Below are positions 46,460 through 57,933 of a DNA stretch of 64,000 nucleotides, in pieces; positions within the stretch are counted from its first letter, which is position 1; every line of letters starts with the position of its first letter. Source of the stretch: Multifurca ochricompacta (lineage: Eukaryota; Basidiomycota; Agaricomycetes; Russulales; Russulaceae); the NCBI GenBank assembly GCA_022496185.1, contig WTXG01000014.1, positions 62,001 through 126,000 of the forward strand, read 5' to 3'. Made by a program: the position numbers and the translations under genes. The notes under the pieces were generated by a model, which had not been told where the DNA came from, searched no databases, and worked only from the letters and a program-made list of their open reading frames with translations.

Positions 46460-46990
46460 TCTCACTCTTCTTTTTTCTTTTCTCACTTTTCACTTGTTTT
46501 CTGGGGGGGGGGGTCACCTTACTTGCCCCACTGTAGCAAAGACAACTGGATTTAGTATGATTAGTGCGCCGCCAATGCATACCCATCCGTGCAGAGCAAC
46601 GCTGATATAAATCAAGACTGATTGCGCCGAGAGGTTCGCCGATGACTGAGCACGAGTGAAATTGCCAAGCGTATCGCACGCAGATGGTCACACAATCAGA
46701 CACCTACGGGAATGAGATGACATCGGCCGTCGCCAATTTATCCGTGCGTCTAATCTAGCTGGATCCTCTATCGATTTGAGGTCGCATGACGGTTGTCGAA
46801 GAAGCGAAGGACTGTGATGGCCGTGATAAAACAAAATGAATCAGAATCAGGAAGCTCACCCAACTCTCCCCCACCACTGATATCCCTAAAGCGGTAATAT
46901 CATCACACGACATCCTAAAAGTGGTATTATTGTCACACGACTATGATTTGTAATAATATTTATTTTAAAAAGGAACATTATTGTTGATCG
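46460..46990. other. Upstream region of AOX copy 3, no supported gene
   Basis: Mixed sequence between the AOX array and the repeat-rich right arm. A G-run lies at 46503-46513. Short related phrases (ggtaatatcatcacacgac / ggtattattgtcacacgac) are repeated at about 46894 and 46922. Confidence 0.4.
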
Positions 46991-47430
46991 TTGATCAACT
47001 ACAAATTAAAGTCATGTGACATGTAGACAACGTTCTCTCAAGCACTGTAACCACTGGATGCTATTCACCCAGCACTTTGTGCCGAATCACGTGATGTAAA
47101 GTAAACAATAGCAAATATTGTTGAACCAAGATAGCGGTTCGACGTGATTACATAAGTCAAAAACGCGTTCGCAATTAATTAGATACTTAAGATGTACATC
47201 TAAGATCTGACATGTGATCAAATCACATTATTAAACAAGATAACAAGATAACACATTTAATGCATTCATTTAATTTAGTAGCTGATATAGTACATTGAAT
47301 CTGCTATAGATAAAGCAATTGCTATTGCATTATTGACTGCATCTAAGCCTCTAAGTCTAAACAAGGTGAAATAGCTAGTAGTAATGTAGTATCTAGTACA
47401 AGTTGCACTATGCCTGTTCCACAAATTCAA
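46990..47430 (+). repeat. Dispersed repeat shared with 61.5-61.85 kb
   Basis: Blocks match a segment inside the hAT complex: gttgaaccaagata[g/c]cggt, gcatctaag[c/t]ctct, aacaaggtga[a/g]atag, tagtaatgtag[t/c]atcta and atgcctgtt, in the same order and orientation. No coding potential. It lies just outside the hAT boundary at 47709. Confidence 0.55.
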
Positions 47431-47700
47431 CAACAAAGGGCAATTTTATTGCATTGGAGTCATGTTTATCAGTTTTGGGCATTTGACAGCAGGAAACCAT
47501 TTTTTTAGTATGTAGAATAAAATATGCAAGCTGTATTATGCATTACATGGAATGTAGAAGTAAATCATTGTGAATCTAAGATCCTACCTTGGATTTGATA
47601 TCCCATGGTGTTCTGTGAGGTCTGTGCAGCCTCACAATCACCAGCACAGGCCCAGGTGTGTGGTTGTCATGTTCCTGTCTTCTCTAGATGTTGAACATCA

Positions 47701-47708
47701 TTTGCCAG
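47701..47708. repeat. 8-bp target-site duplication, hAT left side
   Basis: TTTGCCAG directly precedes the element end TAGTGATTGGCA; the same eight bases follow the other end at 62945-62952. Eight bp is the hAT standard. Confidence 0.85.
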
Positions 47709-48055
47709 TAGTGATTGGCAGGGGTAACCCTGGGGTATCCTCGTTGGTACCCGTACCCATACCCATACCGTAGTGATGGGTACGGGTAACCGTGGGTTAC
47801 CCGTGAAAATGCGTGCAAGTTCTTTACTTGCATCACGCATTTCGGATGTCCGGCCCGGGCCATCCCGGACCAAGGCGATAAGGACTTGGACACCACGCAT
47901 TCATTTATGGCTACTCAATATCCCTCAAAATTTGCTGGTTTGTGTTCATAAAATGAAATGGATACTTTATTTACATTATTATTTCATTATTTTGGTTTCA
48001 TTTCATACAAGCATGACTGTTTTTTTGTTTTTTTTTGTAATTGACTTCATAACAC

Positions 48056-48460
48056 GCTTGCGGGATGGTGCCCAATCGCGCGGCCACATCAGGAGAAACA
48101 ATGTAGCTACTACTACTACAGACAATGAGTGGGAGCAACAACAAAGTGATTTTATAATGCGCTTGCAGGACGGTGCCCAATTGCGCGGCCACATCAGGAA
48201 ACAACATAGCTACTACTACTACAGACAATAAGTGGGAGTGACAACAAAGTGTCATGGTGTAAAACCTGGGAGAAAAAAAACAGTGTAAACTAAGGTAAAT
48301 GGCCATCCAAAACAGAGACCGTTCGAGAACGAACATAGCTACTACTACTACAGACAATAAGTGGGAGTGACAACAAAGTGTCATGGTGTAAAACCTGGGA
48401 GAAAAAAAACAGTGTAAACTAAGGTAAATGGCCATCCGAAACAGAGACCGTTTGAGAATG
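48056..48460. repeat. Two overlapping tandem repeat families
   Basis: A unit of 105 bp starting gcttgc[g/a]gga[t/c]ggtgccc is present at 48056 and 48161. A unit of 129 bp starting acatagctactactactacag is present at 48204 and 48333 and is nearly exact. The two units share the ctactactactacagacaat core. They abut the LINE fragment and could be its 3' untranslated repeats. Confidence 0.8.
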
Positions 48461-48479
48461 AAGAAAGAAAAAACTTACC

Positions 48480-49780
48480 AAGTCCTACATATCCACCAGC
48501 AAACTCAATCCGGCTCGTGTGGTCGACAGGAAGCGATGGGCTTGACAAATGTTCCGCTTCTTGGTAGCTGCTGTCCAGAGTGGGTGATTGGAGCCATTGG
48601 GAGGCCAGTCTATCGACAGGGAGTAGGCGCGGTAGTCGCTGCCAGCCGTGTTCTCAGAGGGAGCCGCGCAGGCATGGTCACAGAGTCATTCCTCGCGCCA
48701 ATTGTTGTAGGCACGGAGGCGGGAGAGGGCACGCCACTTCAGAGAAGGGCGTTTGTCCAGGTTGCGAAGGGACATTGTCGTGCATGAATGGGCAGCAGCC
48801 TTCAAGGAAGCCATCATGGCATGGTAAGTCTTGACCGCCGGAATCCACATGAACTTGAGGTGGGTCTGGGAAAGTCAACAGCAAAGTGGAGAGCGACCAC
48901 TGGAAAAGCACGAAGTTGCCAGTGAACTTGCATGGGTCGTGCGAGCAGAGGGAGAGGAGGAAGGAAGAAGAGGAGGTGGTCAGTACCACAGACAGAGGAA
49001 CCAAGGACTCACCCAGAAAATTGCAGAGCCAGCTCATGGTGCGAGCCAGCCCAAACAACTCCATGTCAGCCCTAGTGCCCAAGCCCCAACACCACTCCAT
49101 GATCCACTCACCCCGTTGATCCATAAGGGTCGCTGCTGCAGCCCCCACTACCTTTTCGTCGCCACAGCCTGCGCTGGATAGGGACACGGCGACATGTACG
49201 AGGATGACCGACGCACGCAGCTGGGAAAGATGCGCGGCAAGGGCATCCTTGCTGAGTTGAGGGCGGGTAACCCCATCGTAGGAGACGTGGTCGCCCCACT
49301 CTGGGAGTTCCCAGGGGGTGAGTGCAAGCACATCCACTGGGCAGGCCAGTGGAGGGGTGTGCGCCACCAGCATTGTAAGCAGTGTGGGTCGTGCTGGCTG
49401 CGTGCGTCGTTGAGGCCAAGACAAGGGGGCCCAAATGGCATCATCTGCCTCAGTGGAAAGGCAGATGGACGGTTGGGACTGGGGAGGGAGGGATGAATAG
49501 CAGAGTGAAGTGGTGTCTGTGAGCTTCTGCATATAGTGAGTCATGGAGAGAAGGCGTACCAGTTCATGGGAGCCATGTGGAAAGACCCAGAGACCACTTT
49601 GACCATGTGGTTGGTGACTCCCTGTAGGAGCTTGATCAAGCCAGCAGCTTGTTTGGATCGGACCCAGAGCTGGGAGCCATAGGTGAGGACAGGGTGGCAA
49701 ATGGCGTTCAGAACAAGATGCCAGTTGGCCATGCGAACCGATCGGAGGGAAGCACGTGGACGGCAGCACTCAAGCGACTG
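48480..49780 (-). mobile_element. Non-LTR retrotransposon fragment (RT thumb and RNase H), degenerate
   Basis: A minus-strand frame at 49732-49541 reads NAICHPVLTYGSQLWVRSK then LLQGVTNHMVKVVSGSFH. This is the region after the reverse transcriptase palm in fungal LINEs with an RNase H domain. The adjoining frame continues with KLTDTTSLCYSSLPPQSQ, then a degraded RNase H-like stretch (DEKVVGAAAATLMDQRGEW, ELFGLARTMSWLCNFL). Frameshifts separate the parts, and the upstream endonuclease and RT palm are absent. The 363-residue open frame at 48678-49769 is partly this remnant and partly fortuitous. Confidence 0.65.
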
Positions 49781-50003
49781 TTATTCTGTGCTTCTGTGCA
49801 TTTCTGTGCATTTCAGAAAACGGGCCTGGTCAGACCTGAGGAGATAAGATTGTGCGACTGTCCTGCATTTTCGGCATACAGTTCCACTTCCTTCACACGC
49901 CCCTTTGCCTTGTACCCAGTACCTCTCATTCTAACCCACTTTTGTCATACGATAAGTATAAATAGTTACTGTGTGCATACATTGTACTAGTAAATAATGC
50001 CAG

Positions 50004-50508
50004 TCAAATCAAATCCCAATCTTCCTCAAGCTCCTCCTCCTCTCCCTCAACCTCTGGGAGGATAGTTGCAGCTTTTACATCACTATTCTTGACATATCCC
50101 AGCTTGCTCCATTCCCCAACCATCATCAAAGCTCGAGTTGACTGAATTGAGAGGCGAGAGTGGAGGTGCGACAAAAGAATGCGGCCTGTGCTGAAAATGC
50201 ACTCAACATTCACAGATGTTGCTGAAATATGTGTATTAGTAGACTCAAAAACCCTTATAACAATTCCATTACTTACCTGGTATTGTGAGATAATCCATTG
50301 CCATTCAAGAAAGCCGCGGGTACATGGGTTGATGCTCATACCACCAAGCAAGAACATCCTTTACATACTCAGGGTCTGTGCTAAGGAAGCGCTCCAACTC
50401 ATCTCGCAGATTTGAGGGTTTGGGTGCAGCAAGTGCAGGGAGATTGTCGAAGATGTTCCTTGAGGGCAATTCTGTGGGCTATGGATTCAATGTTAATGTT
50501 AATACTTG
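50004..50508 (-). pseudogene. hAT transposase, C-terminal dimerisation part
   Basis: Reads LERFLSTDPEYVKDVLAWW, YEHQPMYPRLS, a TGA, MAMDYLTIP, then after a short intron (about 50276-50230) ATSVNVECIFSTGRILLSH and LSIQSTRALMMVGEW. This is the hAT dimerisation domain. The TGA sits where relatives have Arg (LSRMA). An acidic tail EEEELEEDWDLI ends at 50004. The other part of the same gene resumes on the far side of the chromovirus at 57934. Confidence 0.85.
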
Positions 50509-51088
50509 TGTTACGTCTGGTGCGGGATGTTCCACACGACTTGTGTGACAGCGTGATACAGAGGTTCGGATAAGAGACCAATAAGATCCCTTGGAGTGAA
50601 GTGTGACGAGTCAAAGTTGAAGAGGCTGCACTCTAAGACGATGGTAAGTGGAAAGTGCCAAAAGCACTGAGACAAGCAGACGTTCAAGAGGCAAGGGAGA
50701 GTCCAGAAGACTAGCACCGATGTATTCAATAAGTCGAGTCTGAGTTCTACAGTGTAAACTATAGTCAACTTATATACATAAGCAGATGGGCGTCTACTGA
50801 TAAGGATCACGGAGTCAAGTGGGCCCAAATATATGGAAGTGGAGGGCATAAAGCCTAGCTTCTACTGATAGGGAATTAAGTAAATGTCCGGTCATACGAT
50901 AAGGAGATAAGCGATAAGAGAAAATGTCAAAGGGTAATCATAAGCAAACAAGAGGATCACGGGGATGGATGGAGAGCACGTGACGGATCCCATGATGGAG
51001 ATGTAATCTGGTAATGAAGTGTAGGTGGTAGTGAGGGGTCGTCATTGGGCAGGAAAAAGAAAGTAGGAAGAGACGGGGTTCGTAACAT
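50509..51088 (-). repeat. 3' LTR of the chromovirus
   Basis: Left copy on the plus strand, 3' LTR with respect to transcription. Contains the primer-like AGACTCGACTT (minus strand, 50741-50731) downstream of a TATA-like ttatatacata region. Confidence 0.9.
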
Positions 51089-51118
51089 CACCCCCTCTTC
51101 TGGTTCTAGCAGTCCTGG

Positions 51119-51364
51119 CTAGAAACGACTCGTACCGTCATCATCCTGTACCAACTCCAGGTAATTGTCGGCTACATTACGGTCATCCGTGCTGTACGAT
51201 TCCAACTCCTGTGGACACGCGTGGGTATGAAGAAACCCATACGGGCCGCACTGACCACAAGCACGGCATAAGTCGTAGACGGGGCAGTCGATCTCTTTAT
51301 GCCTGGTGTTGTGATGAAGGCATTTGCCGCACCAGCCCGACGGGTTGGTGATCGTCGGGGCCAC
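51119..51364 (-). CDS. Accessory Cys/His-rich small frame after chromodomain
   Basis: Eighty-one residues with closely spaced metal ligands: WCGKCLHHNTRHKEIDCP, then LCRACGQCGPYGFLHTHAC. At least seven Cys and four His in 40 residues suggest a zinc-binding fold. It lies between the chromodomain and the 3' LTR, where env sits in some elements, just inside the LTR. It may be one exon or a frameshifted end of the frames at 51527-52092. Function unknown. Confidence 0.5.
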   Translation of the reverse strand: MAPTITNPSGWCGKCLHHNTRHKEIDCPVYDLCRACGQCGPYGFLHTHACPQELESYSTDDRNVADNYLELVQDDDGTSRF

Positions 51365-51526
51365 CCCTACTCGTCAGAAGATGCAGTGTCGGCTCCAGTG
51401 GAGGTTGCTACGGCAGTGGTGACACCACTTGCAATTGAGCGGGCAGTTCCAGCTGATGTGATACTTGCTGTCGCAACACCAGCAAGTTTCTCTGTGGGGG
51501 TTTTCGTGTAGGCATGGCATCTCGAG

Positions 51527-52092
51527 TCAGTTTGGCAGCAGCGTCGGGGCCGCGCCCAAGGTTTGAGGGGGGAGGGGTCGCGCATAAGTGTCGGCGTACC
51601 TTTCAGCGATTGTCTGGTACGCATCCCCCTTCTCCAACCTCTTCCTGATCTCGACAATCTCCTGTTCCAACTGGAACATTCCATTTGTCAACCTAGCCAT
51701 CATCTTCGTGTGCTCTTTGTACTGCTGGTTCAACATCCTTCGCAATGTGATGTTCTTCCTCAACCTCACGACTTCTGCCTTCAGGCGCGGGAGCCTCATA
51801 TTGTTCATTACTTCGTGATCGCAAAGGTGCGGCAATCCTCCGCGGCAAGGTGGCCCAACTGCTCATCAGTCAGCGTGTGATGAAGTCGACCTGTGTACCT
51901 TTCTTCCAGATAAACGGGAGCCCTGTAGACTGGCCCATCCTTCTTCATACATCCTGCCATGTCCATCCCTCCATTGGTATAGTAGATGTATTTTGCGATG
52001 GCTGTAGATCCGTCAGCCATGGTGATCTCTAAGGGGAAATACATTGAGGAATTGGGGTTGTTGGGAATGAAAGGGAACTCAGGGGCCTTCAT
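51527..52092 (-). CDS. Accessory frame(s) with coiled coil after chromodomain
   Basis: Two overlapping frames. 52092-51808 encodes 94 residues (MYFPLEITMADGSTAIAKY, YLEERYTGRLHHTL). 51835-51527 encodes 102 residues with a predicted coiled coil (LKAEVVRLRKNITLRRML, then LEQEIVEIRKRLEKGDAY). They are in different frames with a 28-bp overlap at the junction, so a single original protein broken by a frameshift is likely. Similar frames occur downstream of pol in agaricomycete gypsy elements, from memory; no role is known. Confidence 0.45.
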
Positions 52093-52383
52093 GTCAATCT
52101 CTCCGTTGAGCAGGTCGTTGGGATGGGGGTCTTCGCAGTGAGTGAAATCGTCATTTGGGTTCGGGATTGGTTCTTGACACGGGCCTCCGCAGCTTCATAA
52201 TCGATGGGGGAGGAGGGACGAGTGGACAGGTGAGCAGACAGGAAGTTTTCACGACAGTCATGGGAGAAGCGAAAGCGTCGATGGCGGCAGAGGCGGGATG
52301 AAAGACATAATGGATTGTTCTGTGGTAGTAATTCGCTGGGGTAGCATATACTGGGGAATCCAAGAGAGTCTGGGATTGTTCTT

Positions 52384-55300
52384 TTAACTGTTTTTGGGCA
52401 CTTCTGGGTGCCGGGTATGGAACTCCGTGATAAGGACCGGGGCAGAGATATCTCCGGCTGGTTCCCATGAGTTGTCAGAGGGTGGGAATCCCTTCCACTT
52501 GATTAGGTAGTACAATTTGCGCCCTCGGCCTTGTCGCTTGGAATCTAGAATGCGTTCCACTTCCCACTCTTCTTCTCCATCGATAAGGTCAGGTGGGGGT
52601 CTCGAGAAGTTTTCTCCATGCAGGGGCGTTTCCTTATATGGTGTGAGCAGTCTGGCATGGAAGACCGGATGAATGCCCATGTAGGGGGGAGTTCGAGTTC
52701 ATATGACACATCTGACAGCTTCCTTGTTATTTTGAAAGGTCCGTGACGTCGGGGCGCCAACTTGGCTGTTGGATGTGATGTGTGAATGTTCTTCCCTTCC
52801 AACCATACCAGGTCATTGGTCCGATAAGGCATGAACCTTGTCAGCTTCTCTGCCAGGGTCTTTGTGCCTTCAACAGGTTCTCATTGGCCGATTTCCTGAT
52901 CTCTTCCCATTGGCTGATACGCGTGGCTGAAGGGACGTTCACTGATTTTCCTGTCCATGTGGCTCGAGGTGTCCATCCCATGATAAGTGAAAATGGGAGT
53001 GTTTCGTAGTGCCATTGGGCCAGGAGTTGTGTGCAAATTCTGCTGTTGCAAGCCAGTCCGCCCAATCGTCCTGACGTCCGTTACACCAAAAGCGAAGATA
53101 CTGCTCGAGCCACTGATTTGTTCTTTCCGATTGTCCATCTGTCTGTGGGTGGTATGCTGTAGAGATGTTTTGGGCAATATTCAGCGTCTTGCAGAGTGCT
53201 CTGGCGAACGCGGATGTGAAGCGTGGGTCACGGTCTGAGATGATCTTTTCGGGAGACCATAGTGTCTGTAGACATGATCCAGGTAGAGTTTGGCCACTCC
53301 TTCTGCCTAATGGACTCATTGCAGGGTATGAACAGCGCCGCTTTCGAGCAATCATGGTCAGTGATGGTCAGGATTGAGTCAAAGCCTCTGGAAGTAGGGA
53401 GTTTAACGATGAAGTCCATGGCGATGGTCTGGAATGGTTGTGAAGCGTTGGTGTAATTGGGAATGGTGCCGGTGGGTGTGGGTGCGTATTCACTTTGTTA
53501 GCCTGGCAGTCTGCGCATCCCTTCACGTATTCTTCACATCCTTTTTCATATTCGGCCACCAGTAGTCTCGTTTGGCAAGACGTAGGTGTTAGCAATGCCT
53601 GGGTGTCCTGCAGAGGGAAGGTCGTGGTGAAAATGGATCACCCCCCTCTTAATGTTGTCGCCACCGTGACAACGAGTCGATCCCCATCCTTCCACCAGAG
53701 GCCGTCGATCCTCTTCAGGTTATGTGCCTCTGCCCATGTTTCGCATAGCTGTTGATTCATGTTTTGCAAAACCTGGGCCCATAGATCCATGTCGTGAAGA
53801 CTGACAATGGCCGTCCTCGTAAAAACTTCCTCTGGGAGTACTGTCACATCATTGTTATCCTCCGCACCATTGTTCAGATCGGTCGTCTTGATAGGGCATC
53901 TGCACGAGCATTACGACTTCCAGCAATGTGCTTCAGTTCAAAATTGTATTCTTCGAGCTCTAGGACTTCACGAGCGACCCGTCGCTTATTTTGTGAGGTT
54001 CTTCCAATAGAGCAGGTTGGAGTGATCAGTATGAATGATGGTTTGTAGGGAGTCCCTGCTAAGTACGGCCGCCAGTGTCGTAACGCTTTTACTATGGCCA
54101 GTAGTCTCTATCCCAAATGTCATAATTCCGTTCCGCTGGCGAGAATGTCTCCGAATAAAAGGCTACAGGGTGAAGAAGTCCCGTCGCATCTCGTTGATTC
54201 AGTACGGCACCATTCGCGAAGTGAGATGCGTCAACTTCAAGTTCGAAGGGTTTCTGCAGATCTGGTTGTAAAAGGACTGGTTCTGAGCCAATGATGTCGC
54301 GAATTTGTTCAAAAGCCGTTTGATGCTCCTCCGTCCAGTGCCAAGGGACATCTTTCTTCAGTAATCCGTTCAGTGGTTGGGCGATCCCTGAGAATCCCCG
54401 GACGAAGCGTCATAGAAGTTACAGAAACCAATAAAAGACGCACGTCCTTGACACATGTAGGCACTGGCCATTCCGGATCCTTGCACCTTTACGGGGTCCA
54501 TCCGTACCTGTCCTCCCTCTAGGATAACTCCTAGGTACTCTACACTTGGTTGTTCGAATGAGCATTTGGCGGGTTTAAGGTACAAATCGTGTTCGCGAAG
54601 GATGTCCAACACCTGATGTACTCATTCTCGATGGTGGGTTAGGTCATTCCGGTGGCAACTAATATGTCATCCATGTAAACCACTACTTCGCCAGTAAGAA
54701 TGAGGTCGCGGAAGACTGGTTCATCATCATTGGAAGGTAGCGGGGGAGTTGGTAAGGCCAAAAAACATAACATTTGGTTTGAACAGCCCCTGATTGGTTT
54801 TGAAGGCCGCTTTACATTGGTCCCCATCTTTGATCCGAATGTTATTGTATCCCCAGTGGACGTCCATTTTGGAGAATAAGGATTTATCCCTCATGGTATC
54901 GATGAGTTCCGAAATGAGTGGCAAAGGGTAGGCATTTTTCACAGTATAGGCATTTATCCATTGGTAATCTTGAACAGGTCGAAGTTTGCCATCTTTCTTC
55001 TTAATAAAGAAGAACGGCGATGCGTATGGTGATTTCGATGGTCTAATGTATCCTTTTGCAAGATGTTCTTCCAGGAATGCTGTAAGTGCGGTCTGTTCTG
55101 CCTGTGACAATGGGTAAATTTTGCAGTCAATTGCCAATGGGGTATCGGGTACGAAGTCAATGGCATGATCCCATGGTCGCGCGGGGGGAAAGCGTTGCGA
55201 CTCCTCCTCCGAGAACACTTTCCAGTGTCTATGGTATTCCGCTGGTACCACTTCTTCAAATGTCTTTTCTGTACGCCCTTCTACTGCCTTCTGCGCGAGC

Positions 55301-55910
55301 TCTGATGCTTTGGTAATAAAACAGCAGCTTGGGTTTCCTCTCTTGTTGCTGCTGCTGCAGAATGTCGGGCTGCGTAGTCATACCCCCTTGATGTAATGAG
55401 CACAGGGTAGGAGTCCTTGCTCATTGTCGCATCGCCCCAGTTGATCTTGGGTTCGAATGCAGCAAGCCAGGGATATCCCAGAACTAAGTCTTCACCACCT
55501 AAATTGGTGATTAGGAAGCATATTGCCTTTGTTTTCTCCCCTACTTGGACATTTAGGTCGGTGTAGTGTGTAATTTTCCCTGCCTGATTGGCAGTTCCGT
55601 CAATATTCCAGATATTCTTCTCCTGGGGGAGTGCCAGCATTCCTAATCCCATAGTTTTCACCATCTGCGGGCTGATGAAATTGTTGGTAGCTCCTGAGTC
55701 AATCAGGATGTCACGATCAGCCATTCTCTGTGTGGTCTCGAAATGTACTGGTATTTTCAATGATTTGAAGCGACTAGTATACACAGAGGTTACATGTAAT
55801 GCTCGTGCCCAGGCCGATGGGTTTGAGCTGATCAAAAATCCTTCTTTGCGAATGCCTTTTCCACCAGGATGGCTCGCACTTCTTCGCTTTCCTTCATCAT
55901 ATTTGCCCAT
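52384..55910 (-). pseudogene. Chromovirus pol: protease, RT, RNase H, integrase, chromodomain
   Basis: Protease: DILIDSGATNNFIS and LGYPWLAAF (about 55720-55450). Reverse transcriptase: [44 protein letters not shown] and, in another frame, VVVYMDDILVAT (about 54690) with the YMDD catalytic motif. RNase H region: YLKPAKCSFEQPSVEYLGV follows at 54560. Integrase: zinc-binding end with KGCADCQANKVN (about 53500), core IISDRDPRFTSAF and STAYHPQTDGQSERTNQ (about 53110). Chromodomain: ERILDSKRQG, YYLIKWKGF, NSWEPA (about 52550-52460). At least three frame changes and lost segments mean no complete polyprotein can be made. Confidence 0.9.
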
Positions 55911-57340
55911 ATTTCCTGCACCTTTTCTTCCTTTGTCCTTTTGTTGACAGTCGGTGGATTGTTATGGACTGGTGTAACCGTTGCTTCCGCCACTCGTACC
56001 CCCTTTTTCGGGCATTCTCTGGACATGTGTCCTTGCGCCTTGCAGCAAAAGCATCTTCCTTCTTTCATCAACGTCTGCCTTTCGTCCTCCGTGAGCGCAA
56101 CCCAGGCTCTGGTTCTGTCAGCAGAGGTATCCATGGCATTCGGATCCCTCTGACTAGTATGCATGGGTTTGACTCCGAAGGCTGCCTTCCACTGGTTGTG
56201 GGTCTTTCCCTTTTTTGTGTCGACCCCAAAATGCGTCTGGAAATCGAGGTAATCTTGCTGCTGTCGGCGAGCAGCATCAACCCATGTATCCCAGTTGTTG
56301 GGATGATGAAACTGGATAATGTTCTTCACCAGTGGGTTAGGCAACCCCTGGGAGAAGAGGTCCAGTGTGGCCTCTTCGTTGGTGTCATAGCCGGCTCTGT
56401 TGGCCAGACTTCTGAACTTCGCTACATAAGCGTCGAGTTCTCCCTTCTCCATTCTAAGGGACTTAAGCTCTCGAGCGGCCTTTTGCTTGGCCTGTCCATC
56501 TGTGAATGTGTCCTTAAATCTTTGGGCAATGGTTTCCCAAAGGCCCTCGCTAGTGGTACGACGGCCACTCTCAATTTGTTCGTTCAGCCACTCCAGCTGT
56601 TCCATGGTCCAATTGTCTACAGCCTCCCCTCGGATCAGAGAGAGGAAGAGGTTTGCGCGTTGGAAAGGGTTAATGATCTGGGGGACGTCATGGTTGAAGT
56701 TCTTAAAGGTCATGAACTCCAGCATGAATTTTTTGCTTTGCGACCGTTCCCCAGTGAACGTTTGGGGCAGTACTCCCGACAACTGCCCCGATGGTGGGGG
56801 AATGTTGGGTGGTAACATGGCTGGCGGGGGTGGGGGGGAGGTGCTGGGTCTGGGAGCTGGGTGGTGATAGTAGACATGTTTGGTAAAATGGGGTGATGGT
56901 GTGGTGGACTGTATCGAAATCTGGGGAGTTGTCAAAGCAGGGGCTCTGGACGTGACAACTGCGGGTGCAACTGGGGTTGTAGTCGACGCTATACCAGTGC
57001 TTCTTCACTATGTTCTTCTACGTACTCTTCTGGCTCAGAGTCCATAACGATGGCCAGGGGATTCTCCCTCCACGTCCTAATCCAAATTCAGGAGGAGCGG
57101 GTCCTGTAGTGACCCAAGAGTGTCGGCTGTCCGAATATCGGATATGGTACCAAACTCTTTTCTTGTTGTCATATTCTACCGTTGGTATCTTCCGTCGTGA
57201 TAGACGTAGTATCCAAACTCAGACTCAAAATCTTTCCAGGTGGCAGAGCCAAGTACTTGTTGTGAAAGGTCAGGCTCGTCCCTTCGTTCGATGGGTTCTT
57301 CTTTAAACAGGGTCTGACTGCAGCTGGAAGCCACGATGAG
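55832..57340 (-). CDS. Chromovirus gag, partly degraded upstream
   Basis: An intact 367-residue frame (56935-55832) has a capsid-like region (FTGERSQSKKFMLEFMTF, NPFQRANLFLSLIRGEAVDNW, RELKSLRMEKGELDAYVAKF) and a single zinc knuckle of the form CX2CX4HX4C (RCFCCKAQGHMSRECP). Upstream, at about 57340-57170, a related frame (FKEEPIERRDEPDLSQQ, GSATWKDFESEFGYY) matches the first coding sequence of the other copy at 63824, so gag originally began there. In this copy that ATG is GTG and the connection contains a frame break. Confidence 0.75.
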
Positions 57341-57351
57341 AGACTCAACTT
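57341..57351 (-). promoter_or_regulatory. Putative self-priming primer-binding site
   Basis: Two bases inside the 5' LTR the minus strand reads AAGTTGAGTCT. It is complementary, apart from one G-U pair, to AGACTCGACTT in the 3' LTR (50731-50741). No resemblance to the usual initiator-Met tRNA site was noticed. See the related site at 63807. Confidence 0.6.
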
Positions 57352-57353
57352 GA

Positions 57354-57928
57354 TGTTATGTCCAGTGCGGGATGTTCCACACGACTTGTGTGACAGCGTG
57401 ATACAGAGGTTCGGATAAGAGACCAATAAGATCCCTTGGAGTGAAGTGTGATGAGTCAAAGTCGAAGAGGCTGCACTCTAAGACGATGGTAGCGGAAAGT
57501 GCCAAAAGCACTGAGACAAGCAGACGTTCAAGAGGCAAGGGAGAGTCCAGAAGACTAGCACCGATGTATTCAATAAGTGAGTCTGAGTCTACAGTGTAAA
57601 CTATAGTCGACTTATATACGTAAGCAGATGGGCGTCTACTGATAAGGATCACGGAGTCAAGTGGGCCCAAATATACGGAAGTGGAGGGCGTAAAGCCTAG
57701 CTTCTACTGATAGGGAATTAAGTAAATGTCCGGTCATATGATAAGGAGATAAGCGATAAGAGAAATGTCAAAGGGTAATCATAAGCAAACAAGAGGATCA
57801 CGGGGATGGACGGAGAGCATGTGACGGATCCCACGATGGAGACGTAATCTGGTAATGAAGTGTAGGTGGTAGCGAGGGGTCGTCATTGGGCAGGAAAAAG
57901 AAAGTAGGAAGAGACAGGGTTCGTAACA
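57354..57928 (-). repeat. 5' LTR of the chromovirus
   Basis: Right copy on the plus strand. Carries TATATAAG and, 34 nt downstream of its first base, the predicted transcript start AGACTCACTT (minus strand, about 57584), which has lost one base relative to the other LTR. Confidence 0.9.
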
Positions 57929-57933
57929 ACTTG

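Larger units (their letters stand above)
50509..57928 (-). mobile_element. Ty3/gypsy chromovirus LTR retrotransposon
   Basis: Direct LTRs at 50509-51088 (580 bp) and 57354-57928 (575 bp) begin TGTTA and end TAACA, and are flanked by the duplication ACTTG (50504-50508 and 57929-57933). On the minus strand the order is gag, protease, reverse transcriptase, RNase H, integrase, chromodomain, then extra small frames. This order and the chromodomain identify a chromovirus. Several frameshifts break pol, so it is not autonomous. The LTRs differ by a few small indels and scattered mostly C/T changes, meaning a fairly recent insertion. Confidence 0.92.

Noticed and set aside
47730..47815. GGGTACGGG-type repeats as a possible telomere or centromere signal
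   Set aside because: They sit within about 110 bp of a transposon end with a target duplication, and similar arrays mark the other end, so they belong to the hAT element.
48678..49769. A 363-residue open frame on the minus strand
   Set aside because: Composition is odd (Pro, Ser, Cys, His rich) and only parts match LINE RT/RNase H. It is read through a degenerate retroelement, so it is not called as a host gene.
55964..56815. A 283-residue plus-strand frame
   Set aside because: It is the antisense shadow of the chromovirus gag frame, which has clear capsid and zinc-knuckle motifs on the other strand.
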